Below, in pieces: positions 18,089 through 26,568 of a DNA stretch of 64,000 bases (position 1 is the first letter of the stretch; every line of letters begins with the position of its first letter). A program made the position numbers and the translations under genes. The stretch is from Nitratireductor basaltis (lineage in GTDB: Bacteria > Pseudomonadota > Alphaproteobacteria > Rhizobiales > Rhizobiaceae). The stretch covers positions 2,046,001-2,110,000 of the forward strand of contig NZ_JMQM01000001.1 in NCBI RefSeq assembly GCF_000733725.1, read 5' to 3'. The notes beneath the pieces were generated by a model. It made no database searches. It saw only the letters and a program-made list of their open reading frames with translations, and was not told the DNA's origin.

Positions 18089-18838
18089 TCAGGACAGCGC
18101 CACCTCCAGGAGGCGCTTTCTTTTTCCCTCCAACATCATGGCGGTCAAAAGCCCGCTTCTCCATGCGCCCGTGTCGAGATTGACGCGATTGGGGCAGACA
18201 TCCGCGCGTCTCACCGGGGTATGCCCGTGGATGATGACCTTCCCGAACAAGCCTTGGTGACGCAGGAATTCCTGCCTGATCCATAACAGGTCGTGGCGGT
18301 CTTGCGCTTCGAGCGGGACGCCCGGTCTTACGCCGGCATGGCAGAAAAAGTAGTCACCATAGGTGAAGCTTAAAGGGAGGGCGCGCATGAAGGCGATGTG
18401 CGATTGGGGCATCGCTTCAAGCAAGGCCTGGCGCGTGCGCTGCATCTCCTCGCGCGGCGCATCCGCTGACAGAGCCACACCATAAGAGGCGGCCGTGGTC
18501 TCGCCGCCATTGTTGACGAAGAGATTGTCGAGAGAGTTTCCCGACAGAAATTCCAGCAGACCCTGGTCGTGATTGCCGGCCAGCGCCTGCACGCGCGGCT
18601 CTTCACTGGTGATCTGCGCCAGGAAGTCGAGAACCTGTGCTTCCTGTCCGCCGCGGTCGATATAATCGCCGAGATAGATGATACGCCAGTCTTCCGAGCG
18701 ATCCCGCCGGATCTCATCCATGATACGTGCGTGCATTTCGGCCATCAGGTCAAAGCGGCCGTGAATGTCGCCAATGGCGTAGAGGCGCAGCCCCTCAGGC
18801 GCTGCAGCCTCCTCGAATGATATGCCTTCAGATGTCAT
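18089..18838 (-). CDS. Metallophosphoesterase / serine-threonine protein phosphatase
   Basis: A 249-residue PPP-type phosphatase. The metal-binding signatures GDIHGR, GDYIDRGG and GNHDQ are all present in order, and HGHTPV near the C-terminus completes the active site. These enzymes dephosphorylate proteins or symmetric dinucleotides. The start at 18838 overlaps the end of lutC by 11 bases, so it is probably translated from the lut mRNA. Its role in lactate metabolism, if any, is unknown. Confidence 0.87.
   Translation of the reverse strand: MTSEGISFEEAAAPEGLRLYAIGDIHGRFDLMAEMHARIMDEIRRDRSEDWRIIYLGDYIDRGGQEAQVLDFLAQITSEEPRVQALAGNHDQGLLEFLSGNSLDNLFVNNGGETTAASYGVALSADAPREEMQRTRQALLEAMPQSHIAFMRALPLSFTYGDYFFCHAGVRPGVPLEAQDRHDLLWIRQEFLRHQGLFGKVIIHGHTPVRRADVCPNRVNLDTGAWRSGLLTAMMLEGKRKRLLEVALS
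18096..18125 (+). terminator. Terminator of the 46-aa gene inside the phosphatase 3' end
   Basis: On the + strand AGCGCC (18096-18101) pairs with GGCGCT (18112-18117), followed by TTTCTTTTT. It lies within the last 40 bases of the convergent phosphatase gene. Confidence 0.55.
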
Positions 18839-19502
18839 CCACCACGATGATGTGCAGCGCACGTGGGCCATGGGCACCCAGCAGCAGCTTCTGCTCGATA
18901 TCGCCCGAGCGCGAAGGGCCGGTGATCATGTTCACGGTACGCGGCATCACCCCTGCTCCAAATCTCTCACGCAGGCTGGCGAAAGTGCTCTCCAGATCGG
19001 GAGCGATCTCGCTCGCCTTCACGATGACGATATGGTGCTCGGGCAGGAAATTGACAGTGGTCGGGTTGTCGGAGCCGGAATGCAGTATCAGCGTGCCGGT
19101 TTCCGCTATGCCCGCGAAGGCATGGCTGACACCCACTTCGTCTTCGGGATCGGCAGGCCCGCGCTTCACTTCCAGGGCGCGGACCTTGTCCCATGGCAGC
19201 CTGTCCAACCGGTTGTCAGCGCCCATGCGGATGCTGGGTGCGAGGTTCTTGGAACGCAGATAGTCGGCCACTGCCCGCGGAATGCTTTCCTGTCGGCGCA
19301 CACGCTGCACGGAGGCGGAGACCTTTTCCGCCATCTGGCAGAAGAGCTCGGTGCGCTTGCGCCCCTGAAGGTGGCCCCGTGCGGGGATGACGCCATCGGG
19401 ATGCTGGCTCAGTCTTGCAGCTACCGCCGCACGCCGCGCGCCACTGTCGCCGCCGCCAATCTGCGTGCGAAGCTTGTTCAGAATTGCGTTGCGCCCGCTC
19501 AT
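18828..19502 (-). CDS. lutC: L-lactate utilisation protein LutC (LUD domain)
   Basis: A 224-residue LUD-domain protein, the third part of the LutABC complex that oxidises L-lactate to pyruvate. Family motifs GIAETGTLILHSG and HHIVIVKASEI are visible. It overlaps lutB by 4 bases and the phosphatase gene by 11. Confidence 0.92.
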   Translation of the reverse strand: MSGRNAILNKLRTQIGGGDSGARRAAVAARLSQHPDGVIPARGHLQGRKRTELFCQMAEKVSASVQRVRRQESIPRAVADYLRSKNLAPSIRMGADNRLDRLPWDKVRALEVKRGPADPEDEVGVSHAFAGIAETGTLILHSGSDNPTTVNFLPEHHIVIVKASEIAPDLESTFASLRERFGAGVMPRTVNMITGPSRSGDIEQKLLLGAHGPRALHIIVVDDI

Positions 19503-20935
19503 GCTGCACCTCCCTGCTTAGCCGCTTCGCGGTCGCGCCATTGCTGCATGAATGTGCGGCTCTCGGGTGCCGGCATCTCACGATGGCGCGTCCAGCCGCC
19601 GGCGAAAGGAAGCCAGGAGAAGCGCCGCTTCGTGCCTCCCATCAGTGAAAGCACCGGAATGGCAAGGGATGCTCCTAGCCGGTAGAGCTTGGGATGGCGG
19701 GCGAAAAAGGCCCAGCCTTTAAGGCCGTAGCGCTGGGTCGCCGGGTTGAGCCGCCGCGAGAACTCACGCTCGCGCCAATGGCGCATCATGCGTGGCAGCG
19801 GAATGCGCATGGGGCAGACTTCCTCGCAGCGCCCGCAGAAGGTCGAGGCATTTGGCAGATGCCCGCTCTTGTCGACACCGACCAGCGATGGTGTCAGCAC
19901 AGCACCCATGGGGCCGGGATAGACCCAGCCATAGGCATGGCCGCCAACCGAGTGATAGACAGGGCAATGGTTCATGCAGGCGCCGCAGCGGATGCAGCGC
20001 AACATGTCCTGAAACTCGGTGCCCAGCATGGAAGAGCGGCCATTGTCGAGCAGGATGACGTGATATTCCTCCGGCCCGTCCGGATCGCTCTCGCGGCGCG
20101 GGCCGGTGGAAAGGGTCGTGTAGACGCTCATGTCCTGACCCGTGGCGGAACGTGCAAGCACGCGCAGGATCTGGCTCACATCATCAAGCGTCGGCACGAC
20201 CTTCTCGATCGATGCCACCACGATATGCACCTTGGGCAAGGTCTGGGTCAGATCGCCATTGCCCTCATTGGTGACGATGATCGAAGTGCCGGTCTCGGCA
20301 ACGAGGAAATTCGCGCCGGTGATGCCCACATCGGCAGCGAAATATTCCGAGCGCAGAACCCGGCGTGCTTCTGCCAATAGCGATTCAGGCTCCGAAAGAT
20401 CACGTGCCACCGGCAGGTGATCGTGCACACGGCGGAAGTCACCTTCCACCTGCTCCTTGTTCAGATGCACCGCAGGCGCAATGATGTGGCTTGGCCGCTC
20501 ACCGCGAAGCTGGATGATGTATTCGCCGAGGTCGGTCTCGACAGGTCTGATGCCCTGCTCCTCGAAAAAATCGTTCAGGCCGATTTCCTCGGTGATCATC
20601 GACTTGCCCTTGGTGACCGTGCGGGCATTCACGCTGCGGCAGATATTCAGGATCGCCTGGCGCGCGTCCTCAGCGGTTTCGGCCCAATGGACCTTGCCGC
20701 CGACTTCCTCCACCTTCTTCTCATAGGCTTCGAGATAGAGATCGAGATGGGCCAGCGTGTGGTCCTTGATCTCGCGCGCGGAATCGCGAAGCGCGTCAAA
20801 TTCCGGCAAGGCATCGATAGCCTTCAGGCGCTTGTCGATGAAGCCCGCGCGCACATTGCCAAGCGCCTTTTGCAACTGCGCATCGGCCAGCGCGCCCCTG
20901 GCATTTTCCTTGAATTCCGGTGACTTGATTTCCAT
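19499..20935 (-). CDS. lutB: Iron-sulfur L-lactate utilisation protein LutB
   Basis: A 478-residue subunit combining an N-terminal LUD domain (FLVAETGTSIIVTNEGNGD) with two 4Fe-4S clusters (IRCGACMNHCPVY and FCGRCEEVCPMRIPL) and a C-terminal domain of unknown function. It passes electrons from lactate to the respiratory chain with LutA and LutC. It overlaps lutA by 1 base and lutC by 4, so the three are coupled. Confidence 0.95.
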   Translation of the reverse strand: MEIKSPEFKENARGALADAQLQKALGNVRAGFIDKRLKAIDALPEFDALRDSAREIKDHTLAHLDLYLEAYEKKVEEVGGKVHWAETAEDARQAILNICRSVNARTVTKGKSMITEEIGLNDFFEEQGIRPVETDLGEYIIQLRGERPSHIIAPAVHLNKEQVEGDFRRVHDHLPVARDLSEPESLLAEARRVLRSEYFAADVGITGANFLVAETGTSIIVTNEGNGDLTQTLPKVHIVVASIEKVVPTLDDVSQILRVLARSATGQDMSVYTTLSTGPRRESDPDGPEEYHVILLDNGRSSMLGTEFQDMLRCIRCGACMNHCPVYHSVGGHAYGWVYPGPMGAVLTPSLVGVDKSGHLPNASTFCGRCEEVCPMRIPLPRMMRHWREREFSRRLNPATQRYGLKGWAFFARHPKLYRLGASLAIPVLSLMGGTKRRFSWLPFAGGWTRHREMPAPESRTFMQQWRDREAAKQGGAA

Positions 20936-21699
20936 CAGTTGTTGCCCCCGCCAATGGCCGGCTTGTCGTCCATACCGGCCAGCACCTCGGCCACGTGCCT
21001 CACCTTTATGTCGCTGCCTTCACGTTGCAGTTTTCCGGCCATGTTCATCAGGCAACCCAGATCACCGGCCAGCAAGGTCTCGGCTCCGGAAGCCTTGATG
21101 TTGGCGCTCTTCTCCGAGACGATCTTGTTGGAGATGTCGGGATATTTGACGCAGAAAGTGCCGCCGAAACCGCAGCACACATCGCTGTCGCGCATTTCCT
21201 TGAGCTTCAACCCCTTCACCGAATCCAGAAGCTTGCGCGGCTGTTCGCGGATTTTCAGCTCGCGCAGGCCCGAGCAGGAATCGTGATAGGTCACGCTGCC
21301 TGCATGGGAAGCATCCACCGTCTCGACGCCCAGAACATCGACGAGGAAGCTCATCAGCTCGTGCACCTTGGCCGAAAAGGCCTCGGCGCGTTCGGCCATG
21401 GGCGTATCCTTCAAGAGCTCCGGGTAATGCTTCTTGAGCATGCCCGCGCAGGAGCCCGAAGGCGCGACGACATAGTCGTAATCCTCGAACGCCTTGATCG
21501 TGTTTTCGGCAATCGCCGCTGCATCCGCGCGATCTCCGGAATTGAATGCAGGCTGGCCGCAGCAGGTCTGCGCCATGGGCACATCCACATCACATCCGGC
21601 ATCTTCCAGAAGCTTTACCGCTGCAAAGCCGACTGTCGGGCGAAACAGGTCGACAAGGCAGGTGACGAAAAGGCCTATGCGGGGGTTATCTACGGTCAT
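20935..21699 (-). CDS. lutA: Iron-sulfur L-lactate utilisation protein LutA
   Basis: A 254-residue protein with two CCG (cysteine-rich) domains: QTCCGQPAFNSGD and DVCCGFGGTFCVKYPD. Together with LutB and LutC it oxidises L-lactate. It is the first gene of the lut operon, 24 bases after the end of the GntR-family regulator on the same strand, so the regulator may be co-transcribed. Confidence 0.94.
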   Translation of the reverse strand: MTVDNPRIGLFVTCLVDLFRPTVGFAAVKLLEDAGCDVDVPMAQTCCGQPAFNSGDRADAAAIAENTIKAFEDYDYVVAPSGSCAGMLKKHYPELLKDTPMAERAEAFSAKVHELMSFLVDVLGVETVDASHAGSVTYHDSCSGLRELKIREQPRKLLDSVKGLKLKEMRDSDVCCGFGGTFCVKYPDISNKIVSEKSANIKASGAETLLAGDLGCLMNMAGKLQREGSDIKVRHVAEVLAGMDDKPAIGGGNN

Positions 21700-21723
21700 A
21701 TCTGTCCAAAATCATCCTGCTTG

Positions 21724-22566
21724 CTATTCGGCCGCGCCGGGCCGCTTTGGCTTGTTATTGCGTGTACTGTTTTCCGTGCGCTGGCGCAGCCGCAAGGCCG
21801 CAACCCGTTCCCATTCATCCGTTCGCTCGGCTTCGGCGCTCGCGCGCTCGACGAAAGCTATATGGTCTATTGCCGCCTTGCGCGCCTCTTCCGGCTTGCC
21901 ATCCCGGATGGCCTCGAAGATCGCGACATGCTGGGCAAGGAGCCGGTCGCGCGCGCCAGGCAGGTCGAAGACCTTTGAGCGGTTGTAGAAGACGCCTTCC
22001 GCAAGAAGCCGGTAGCAGGAGCGCATCGTGTGCAGCAGCACGAAATTGTGCGCGGCTTCCACCACCGCATTGTGGAATTCGGCATCGATTTCCACCTGCT
22101 CGGCGAACCCGCCCTGCGCATGGGCGTGGTGCATGCGATGGATGACGTCTTCCAGAAGCGCCTTGTCGGCCTGTGTTGCCCTGCGCGCGGCAAGCTCTGC
22201 CGCCACTGCCTCAACCTCGCGGCGATATTCCAGATAGTCGGCGGTGGCCTTCGGGTGCGTCGCGATGAGCTGGCGCATCGGGTCGGCAAAGACCTCACCG
22301 ACGATATTCGCCACGAATGTGCCGCCTCCCGGGCGCGTGGCGAGGAGTCCGCGCGCTTCCAGAGCCTTCAGCGCATCGCGCAGAATGGGCCGTGACACCT
22401 CCATATCCGCCGCCAGTTCACGCTCGCCCGGCAACCGATCCCCGTCGCGCAGAACCCCTTCCAGGATGAGCGCCTCGATCTGGCGCGCAACCTCGTCGGC
22501 TGTCCGGGAATGCTCTATGGCTGTGAATATGGTGGTCACGGCTGCTTCGTCTGATTGTTTGTGCAC
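21724..22566 (-). CDS. FadR/LldR-type GntR-family regulator
   Basis: A 280-residue regulator with a GntR winged helix (ALILEGVLRDGDRLPGEREL, then VSRPILRDALKALEARGLL) and an FCD effector domain with the metal-binding DAEFHNAVVEAAHN helix and QHVAIFEAI. FCD regulators of this kind (LldR, GlcC) respond to lactate or glycolate, which fits its place between lutABC and glcDEF. It is divergent from glcD and probably governs both operons (inference). Confidence 0.92.
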   Translation of the reverse strand: MHKQSDEAAVTTIFTAIEHSRTADEVARQIEALILEGVLRDGDRLPGERELAADMEVSRPILRDALKALEARGLLATRPGGGTFVANIVGEVFADPMRQLIATHPKATADYLEYRREVEAVAAELAARRATQADKALLEDVIHRMHHAHAQGGFAEQVEIDAEFHNAVVEAAHNFVLLHTMRSCYRLLAEGVFYNRSKVFDLPGARDRLLAQHVAIFEAIRDGKPEEARKAAIDHIAFVERASAEAERTDEWERVAALRLRQRTENSTRNNKPKRPGAAE

Positions 22567-22676
22567 GAACTTAGGTCCGCGAGCACCATCCGGTCAAGAT
22601 TACTTGCCGCGATTACGCCAACGTCAGGCATAATCCGGCTAAGATGAGAGGCGTATTGAAAGTCACTCGCTTATCC

Positions 22677-22693
22677 GGTAACTTTATTTTACC
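22677..22693. promoter_or_regulatory. Possible FCD-regulator operator upstream of glcD
   Basis: GGTAA and TTACC face each other across 7 bases just before the glcD ribosome site, followed by an AATTGG half-site. GntR/FCD regulators bind short palindromes of this kind. The arms are only 5 bases, so this is tentative. Confidence 0.35.
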
Positions 22694-22708
22694 AATTGGA
22701 GCCCCGCA

Positions 22709-24205
22709 ATGACCAGCCTGACCATGCCGGCAGCAGATGCCGCCACGTTGAAGCGCCGCGAGGAGATCGTGCACGACATGCGCGTGATCTGCCCGGGCGA
22801 AGGCGTTGCCGACACGGTTAACGAGATGCGTGCCTTCGAAAGCGACGGGCTGACGGCCTATCGCCAGCTGCCGCTCGTGGTGGTGCTGCCGGAAAACACG
22901 CGGCAGGTCTCCCGCATTCTGAAATATTGTCACGAGCGCAATATCCGCGTAGTGCCGCGCGGTTCGGGCACGTCGCTTTCGGGCGGCGCACTCCCGCTGG
23001 AAGACGCTGTGCTTCTGGTCATGAGCCGCTTCAACCGCATTCTCGATATCGACCTTGCCAACCGCGCTGTGGTCGCACAGCCAGGCGTGACCAATCTGGG
23101 CATCACCCATGCGGTGGAGGAGGACGGCTTCTATTACGCGCCCGACCCGTCATCGCAGATCGCCTGCTCCATCGGCGGCAATGTGGCGGAGAATTCCGGT
23201 GGCGTTCACTGCCTCAAATACGGGCTGACGGCCAACAATGTGCTGGGCGTCGAGATGGTCCTGATGAATGGCGACATCATCCGGCTTGGCGGCAAGCATC
23301 TGGACGCCGAAGGCTATGACATGCTGGGGCTGATGACAGGTTCCGAAGGCCTGCTCGGCGTCGTCACGGCGGTCACCGTGCGCGTCCTGAAAAAGCCGGA
23401 GACGGCACGTGCGATGCTGATAGGTTTTCCATCGAGCGAAGAAGCCGGGCAATGCGTGGCCGACATCATCGGTGCGGGCATCATTCCTGGCGGAATGGAG
23501 ATGATGGATCGCCCCGCCATTCACGCGGCGGAAGACTTCGTGCAGGCCGGTTATCCGCTGGATGTCGAGGCGCTTCTGATCGTCGAGCTGGATGGGCCGA
23601 TGGCCGAGGTCGATCATCTCATCGAGCGGGTCAAGGCAATTGCCCGTAACAATGGTGCCACCACCAGCCGCGTTTCACACTCTGAAGAGGAACGCGCGAA
23701 TTTCTGGGCGGGACGCAAGGCCGCTTTCCCGGCCGTCGGACGCATCTCGCCGGACTATTACTGCATGGACGGCACAATTCCCCGCAAGGAGCTGCCACGT
23801 GTCCTGGCAGGCATGCGCGAACTTTCCGAAAAATACGGGTTGCGGGTCGCCAATGTCTTCCATGCGGGCGACGGCAATCTTCACCCGCTCATTCTCTATG
23901 ACGCCAACAAGCCGGGCGAACTGGAGCGCGCCGAGGATTTCGGCGCGGATATCCTGCGCCTTTGCGTCAAGGTGGGCGGCGTGCTTACCGGCGAGCATGG
24001 CGTGGGCGTGGAGAAGCGCGATCTCATGCCCGAAATGTTCAACGAGATCGACCTCAAGCAGCAGATCCGCGTGAAATGTGCCTTTGACCCGAACCACCTT
24101 CTGAACCCCGGCAAGGTCTTCCCGCAACTTCACCGCTGCGCCGAACTCGGCCGCATGCATATCCATCGCGGCCAGGTGCCGTTTCCGGAACTTGAGAGGT
24201 TTTGA
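22709..24205 (+). CDS. glcD: Glycolate oxidase subunit GlcD (FAD-linked)
   Basis: A 498-residue FAD-binding oxidase of the vanillyl-alcohol-oxidase fold. It shows VPRGSGTSLSGGALP and SIGGNVAENSGGVHCLKYG for FAD pyrophosphate binding, and a C-terminal domain with NVFHAGDGNLHPLI and GEHGVGVEKRD. With GlcE and GlcF it oxidises glycolate to glyoxylate; some relatives prefer D-lactate. It is the first gene of an operon that continues through glcE and glcF, but 60 bases and a toxin-antitoxin pair come next. Confidence 0.94.
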   Translation: MTSLTMPAADAATLKRREEIVHDMRVICPGEGVADTVNEMRAFESDGLTAYRQLPLVVVLPENTRQVSRILKYCHERNIRVVPRGSGTSLSGGALPLEDAVLLVMSRFNRILDIDLANRAVVAQPGVTNLGITHAVEEDGFYYAPDPSSQIACSIGGNVAENSGGVHCLKYGLTANNVLGVEMVLMNGDIIRLGGKHLDAEGYDMLGLMTGSEGLLGVVTAVTVRVLKKPETARAMLIGFPSSEEAGQCVADIIGAGIIPGGMEMMDRPAIHAAEDFVQAGYPLDVEALLIVELDGPMAEVDHLIERVKAIARNNGATTSRVSHSEEERANFWAGRKAAFPAVGRISPDYYCMDGTIPRKELPRVLAGMRELSEKYGLRVANVFHAGDGNLHPLILYDANKPGELERAEDFGADILRLCVKVGGVLTGEHGVGVEKRDLMPEMFNEIDLKQQIRVKCAFDPNHLLNPGKVFPQLHRCAELGRMHIHRGQVPFPELERF

Positions 24206-24212
24206 TTTGGCG

Positions 24213-24232
24213 GTAAGGCATAACTGCCTTAC
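24213..24232. promoter_or_regulatory. Palindrome upstream of the antitoxin gene
   Basis: A perfect 8-base inverted repeat (GTAAGGCA / TGCCTTAC) with a 4-base centre lies 33 bases before the antitoxin ATG in the short gap after glcD. Antitoxins usually bind such sites to repress their own operon. Confidence 0.6.
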
Positions 24233-24265
24233 ATTGATATCAGAACTTCGGAAAGGCGCAGAGCG

Positions 24266-24517
24266 ATGACGACATTGACGGTGACAGCCAAGGGCCAGGT
24301 GACGCTGAAGAAAGACCTTCTGCAGCATCTGGGCGTGAAACCCGGCCAGAAGATCGAAGTCAGCGCCCTGCCCGATGGGCGGCTGACGATACAGGCAGCT
24401 GCGAGGAAAGGAAGCTGGGAAGACGCTTTCGGCTGCCTCGCGGGCAAGACGGACAAGGTCGCCACGATCGAGGAAATGAATGAAGCCATCGCCAAGGGCT
24501 GGGCGGGGCTTCTGTGA
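24266..24517 (+). CDS. AbrB/SpoVT-type antitoxin of a type II toxin-antitoxin pair
   Basis: An 83-residue protein with a swapped-hairpin AbrB DNA-binding domain: LTVTAKGQVTLKKDLLQHLG, then VKPGQKIEVSALPDGRLTI. The C-terminal part (EEMNEAIAKGW) is the toxin-binding tail typical of VapB-like antitoxins. Its stop overlaps the GTG start of the PIN toxin by 4 bases. It would neutralise the toxin and repress transcription at the palindrome upstream. Confidence 0.9.
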   Translation: MTTLTVTAKGQVTLKKDLLQHLGVKPGQKIEVSALPDGRLTIQAAARKGSWEDAFGCLAGKTDKVATIEEMNEAIAKGWAGLL

Positions 24518-24921
24518 GGGTTACCGCTGATACAAACCTGCTGGTTCGCCTTGTGACCCGGGATGATGAAGCTCAGGCGCAAACGGCCTATCGCCTTCTT
24601 TCCACCGCAGAGCGGGTGGTTATCACATTGCCAAGTCTGTGCGAGATGGTCTGGGTGCTGCGCAGCATCTACCGCTTCAGCAACCAGGAATGCGCCACAG
24701 CGGTCCGCACCGTCACTGACCCGCCAAATGTGGTGCACGATGTCTCTGCCGTCGAAGCCGGAATACACTTGCTCGACGCCGGTGGTGACTTCGCGGATGC
24801 CGCCATTGCACGAAGCGGCATTGATCAGGGCGGCGATATCTTCATCAGCTTCGACCGCAAAGCGGTCGCACAGCTCAACAGCTTCGGCCTTCCCGCCCGC
24901 GACGCAAGCGAGATTGCATGA
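24514..24921 (+). CDS. vapC: VapC-type PIN-domain ribonuclease toxin
   Basis: A 135-residue PIN-domain RNase. The acidic metal-binding residues are D6 (ADTN), E44 (SLCEMVW), D92 (GGDFADA) and D114 (SFDRKA), so it looks catalytically intact. VapC toxins cleave tRNA or rRNA. The start is GTG 24514 within the antitoxin stop, and the stop overlaps the glcE start by 4 bases (ATGA), so the toxin is translationally coupled on both sides inside the glc operon. Confidence 0.92.
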   Translation: MRVTADTNLLVRLVTRDDEAQAQTAYRLLSTAERVVITLPSLCEMVWVLRSIYRFSNQECATAVRTVTDPPNVVHDVSAVEAGIHLLDAGGDFADAAIARSGIDQGGDIFISFDRKAVAQLNSFGLPARDASEIA

Positions 24922-26171
24922 CCCGATTTACACCAACCACTGCTGACGACGTACTCTCCACCGTTCAGTGGGCGCTTGCCGAAGAGGCGCGGCTTGAGGT
25001 CGTGGGTCATGGGTCGAAACGTGCCATTGGCCATGCGGTTGATGCCGCGCATCAGCTTGATCTGTCCAGCCTTGCCGGCGTCGCGCTTTACGAGCCGGAA
25101 GAGCTGGTTCTGTCCGCGCGCGCCGGCACGCCCGTGGCGGAAATCGAGGCGCTTTTGGCCGAGCATAATCAGCGGCTGGATTTCGAGCCTATGGATTACG
25201 GTCCGCTTCTGGGCGGTGAGGCTGGGAGCGGGACGATTGGCGGCCTGCTGGCAACGAACCTCGCTGGTCCGCGCCGCCTGAAAGCCGGGGCCGCGCGTGA
25301 CCATGTGCTCGGCATTCACGCCGTGTCCGGACGTGGCGAGGCGTTCAAGTCGGGCGGGCGCGTGGTGAAGAATGTTACCGGCTATGATCTGTCGAAGGGG
25401 CTTGCCGGCTCCTGGGGCACACTGGCCGTCGTGACTGATGTCACCTTCAAGGTTCTGCCGGCAACGGAAACAGAAAAGACACTGCTGCTGACCGGTCTCG
25501 ACGATGCCGCGGCCACGACAGCCATGGCAGAGGCCATGGGTTCAAGCGGCGAGGTCTCCGGCGCCGCACATTTGCCGGAAGGGGTGAAGGGCAGCTTCAT
25601 CGGCGGCGCGCTGTCGGGTGCCGCCACGGTCCTGCGGGTGGAAGGGTTCGGGCCATCGGTCGATTACCGCATAGATCTGCTTGCGCGCCTGTTGAAGCCA
25701 TTGGGCGCAGCCGAGGTTCTCGACGCGGAACAAAGCCGGACGCTGTGGCGCGAGATCCGCGACGTGAAACCGTTTTGCGACGGCTCTGAAGCCCCCGTCT
25801 GGCGTGTATCAGTCGCGCCCACCATCGGGCATCAGCTGGTGGATGCTTTCCGCCGGGCTGCGGGAGCCAATGCCTATTACGATTGGCAGGGCGGGCTCGT
25901 CTGGATGCGCATGGAAGCCGATCCGGAGGAGGAGATATTGCGCAAGCTGATCGATCATTTGGGCGGCGGCCATGCGACACTGATACGCGCGTCGGAAAGG
26001 TTGCGCACTACCACGCCGGTTTTCCACCCACAGTCTCCCGCCCTCGCCGCTCTCTCTGCCCGCCTGAAAGAGCAATTCGACCCGAAGAACATCCTCAATT
26101 TCGGCAGGATGGTCTCAACCGCCGAGGGTGTTAAAGTCGCCGATGCATCACTCACCGGAGGACCATCATGA
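24918..26171 (+). CDS. glcE: Glycolate oxidase subunit GlcE (FAD-binding)
   Basis: A 417-residue FAD-binding subunit. It carries the FAD motif VVGHGSKR, GSGTIGGLLATNLAGPRRLK and GGRVVKNVTGYDLSKGLAGSWG, all typical of GlcE. It works with GlcD and GlcF in membrane-linked oxidation of glycolate. Its start overlaps vapC by 4 bases and its stop overlaps the following small membrane gene by 4 bases. Confidence 0.94.
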   Translation: MTRFTPTTADDVLSTVQWALAEEARLEVVGHGSKRAIGHAVDAAHQLDLSSLAGVALYEPEELVLSARAGTPVAEIEALLAEHNQRLDFEPMDYGPLLGGEAGSGTIGGLLATNLAGPRRLKAGAARDHVLGIHAVSGRGEAFKSGGRVVKNVTGYDLSKGLAGSWGTLAVVTDVTFKVLPATETEKTLLLTGLDDAAATTAMAEAMGSSGEVSGAAHLPEGVKGSFIGGALSGAATVLRVEGFGPSVDYRIDLLARLLKPLGAAEVLDAEQSRTLWREIRDVKPFCDGSEAPVWRVSVAPTIGHQLVDAFRRAAGANAYYDWQGGLVWMRMEADPEEEILRKLIDHLGGGHATLIRASERLRTTTPVFHPQSPALAALSARLKEQFDPKNILNFGRMVSTAEGVKVADASLTGGPS

Positions 26172-26563
26172 GCGACATCAACAACCCCAATCCGTCACCT
26201 GAACGCGCACCGGAACGCAAGACCGACCGCTGGCTGGAGCCCGGCCCGACCAATATCCAGGTCATCTATATTCTCTATCTCGCCAGCTTCGTCATCGGCA
26301 TCACCGCCCTGGTGGGCATCGTCCTGGCCTACATGAACCGCGGCAAGGCGGAAGGCTGGGTGGAAAGTCACTATACCTGGGCGATCCGCACCTTCTGGAT
26401 CGGCCTCCTCTTCGGCTTCATTTCTATGATTCTCATGGTGGTCGGCATCGGCTTCCTGTTGATGTTCGCGGTCGCCGTCTGGGCCGTCATCCGCATCGTC
26501 ATCGGCCTTAAAGCCGTCTCCAACAACGAGCCCATCGCCAATCCGCAAAGCTGGATGTTGTAA
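26168..26563 (+). CDS. Small DUF4870-like membrane protein in the glc operon
   Basis: A 131-residue protein with a polar N-terminus (residues 1-33) and three membrane segments (about 34-57, 73-95 and 97-115). HYTWAIRTFWIGLLFGF resembles the DUF4870/YuzF-type core. It overlaps glcE by 4 bases and ends 5 bases before glcF, so it is co-expressed. It could anchor the oxidase or assist transport, but nothing in the sequence proves this. Confidence 0.82.
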   Translation: MSDINNPNPSPERAPERKTDRWLEPGPTNIQVIYILYLASFVIGITALVGIVLAYMNRGKAEGWVESHYTWAIRTFWIGLLFGFISMILMVVGIGFLLMFAVAVWAVIRIVIGLKAVSNNEPIANPQSWML

Positions 26564-26568
26564 ACTTC

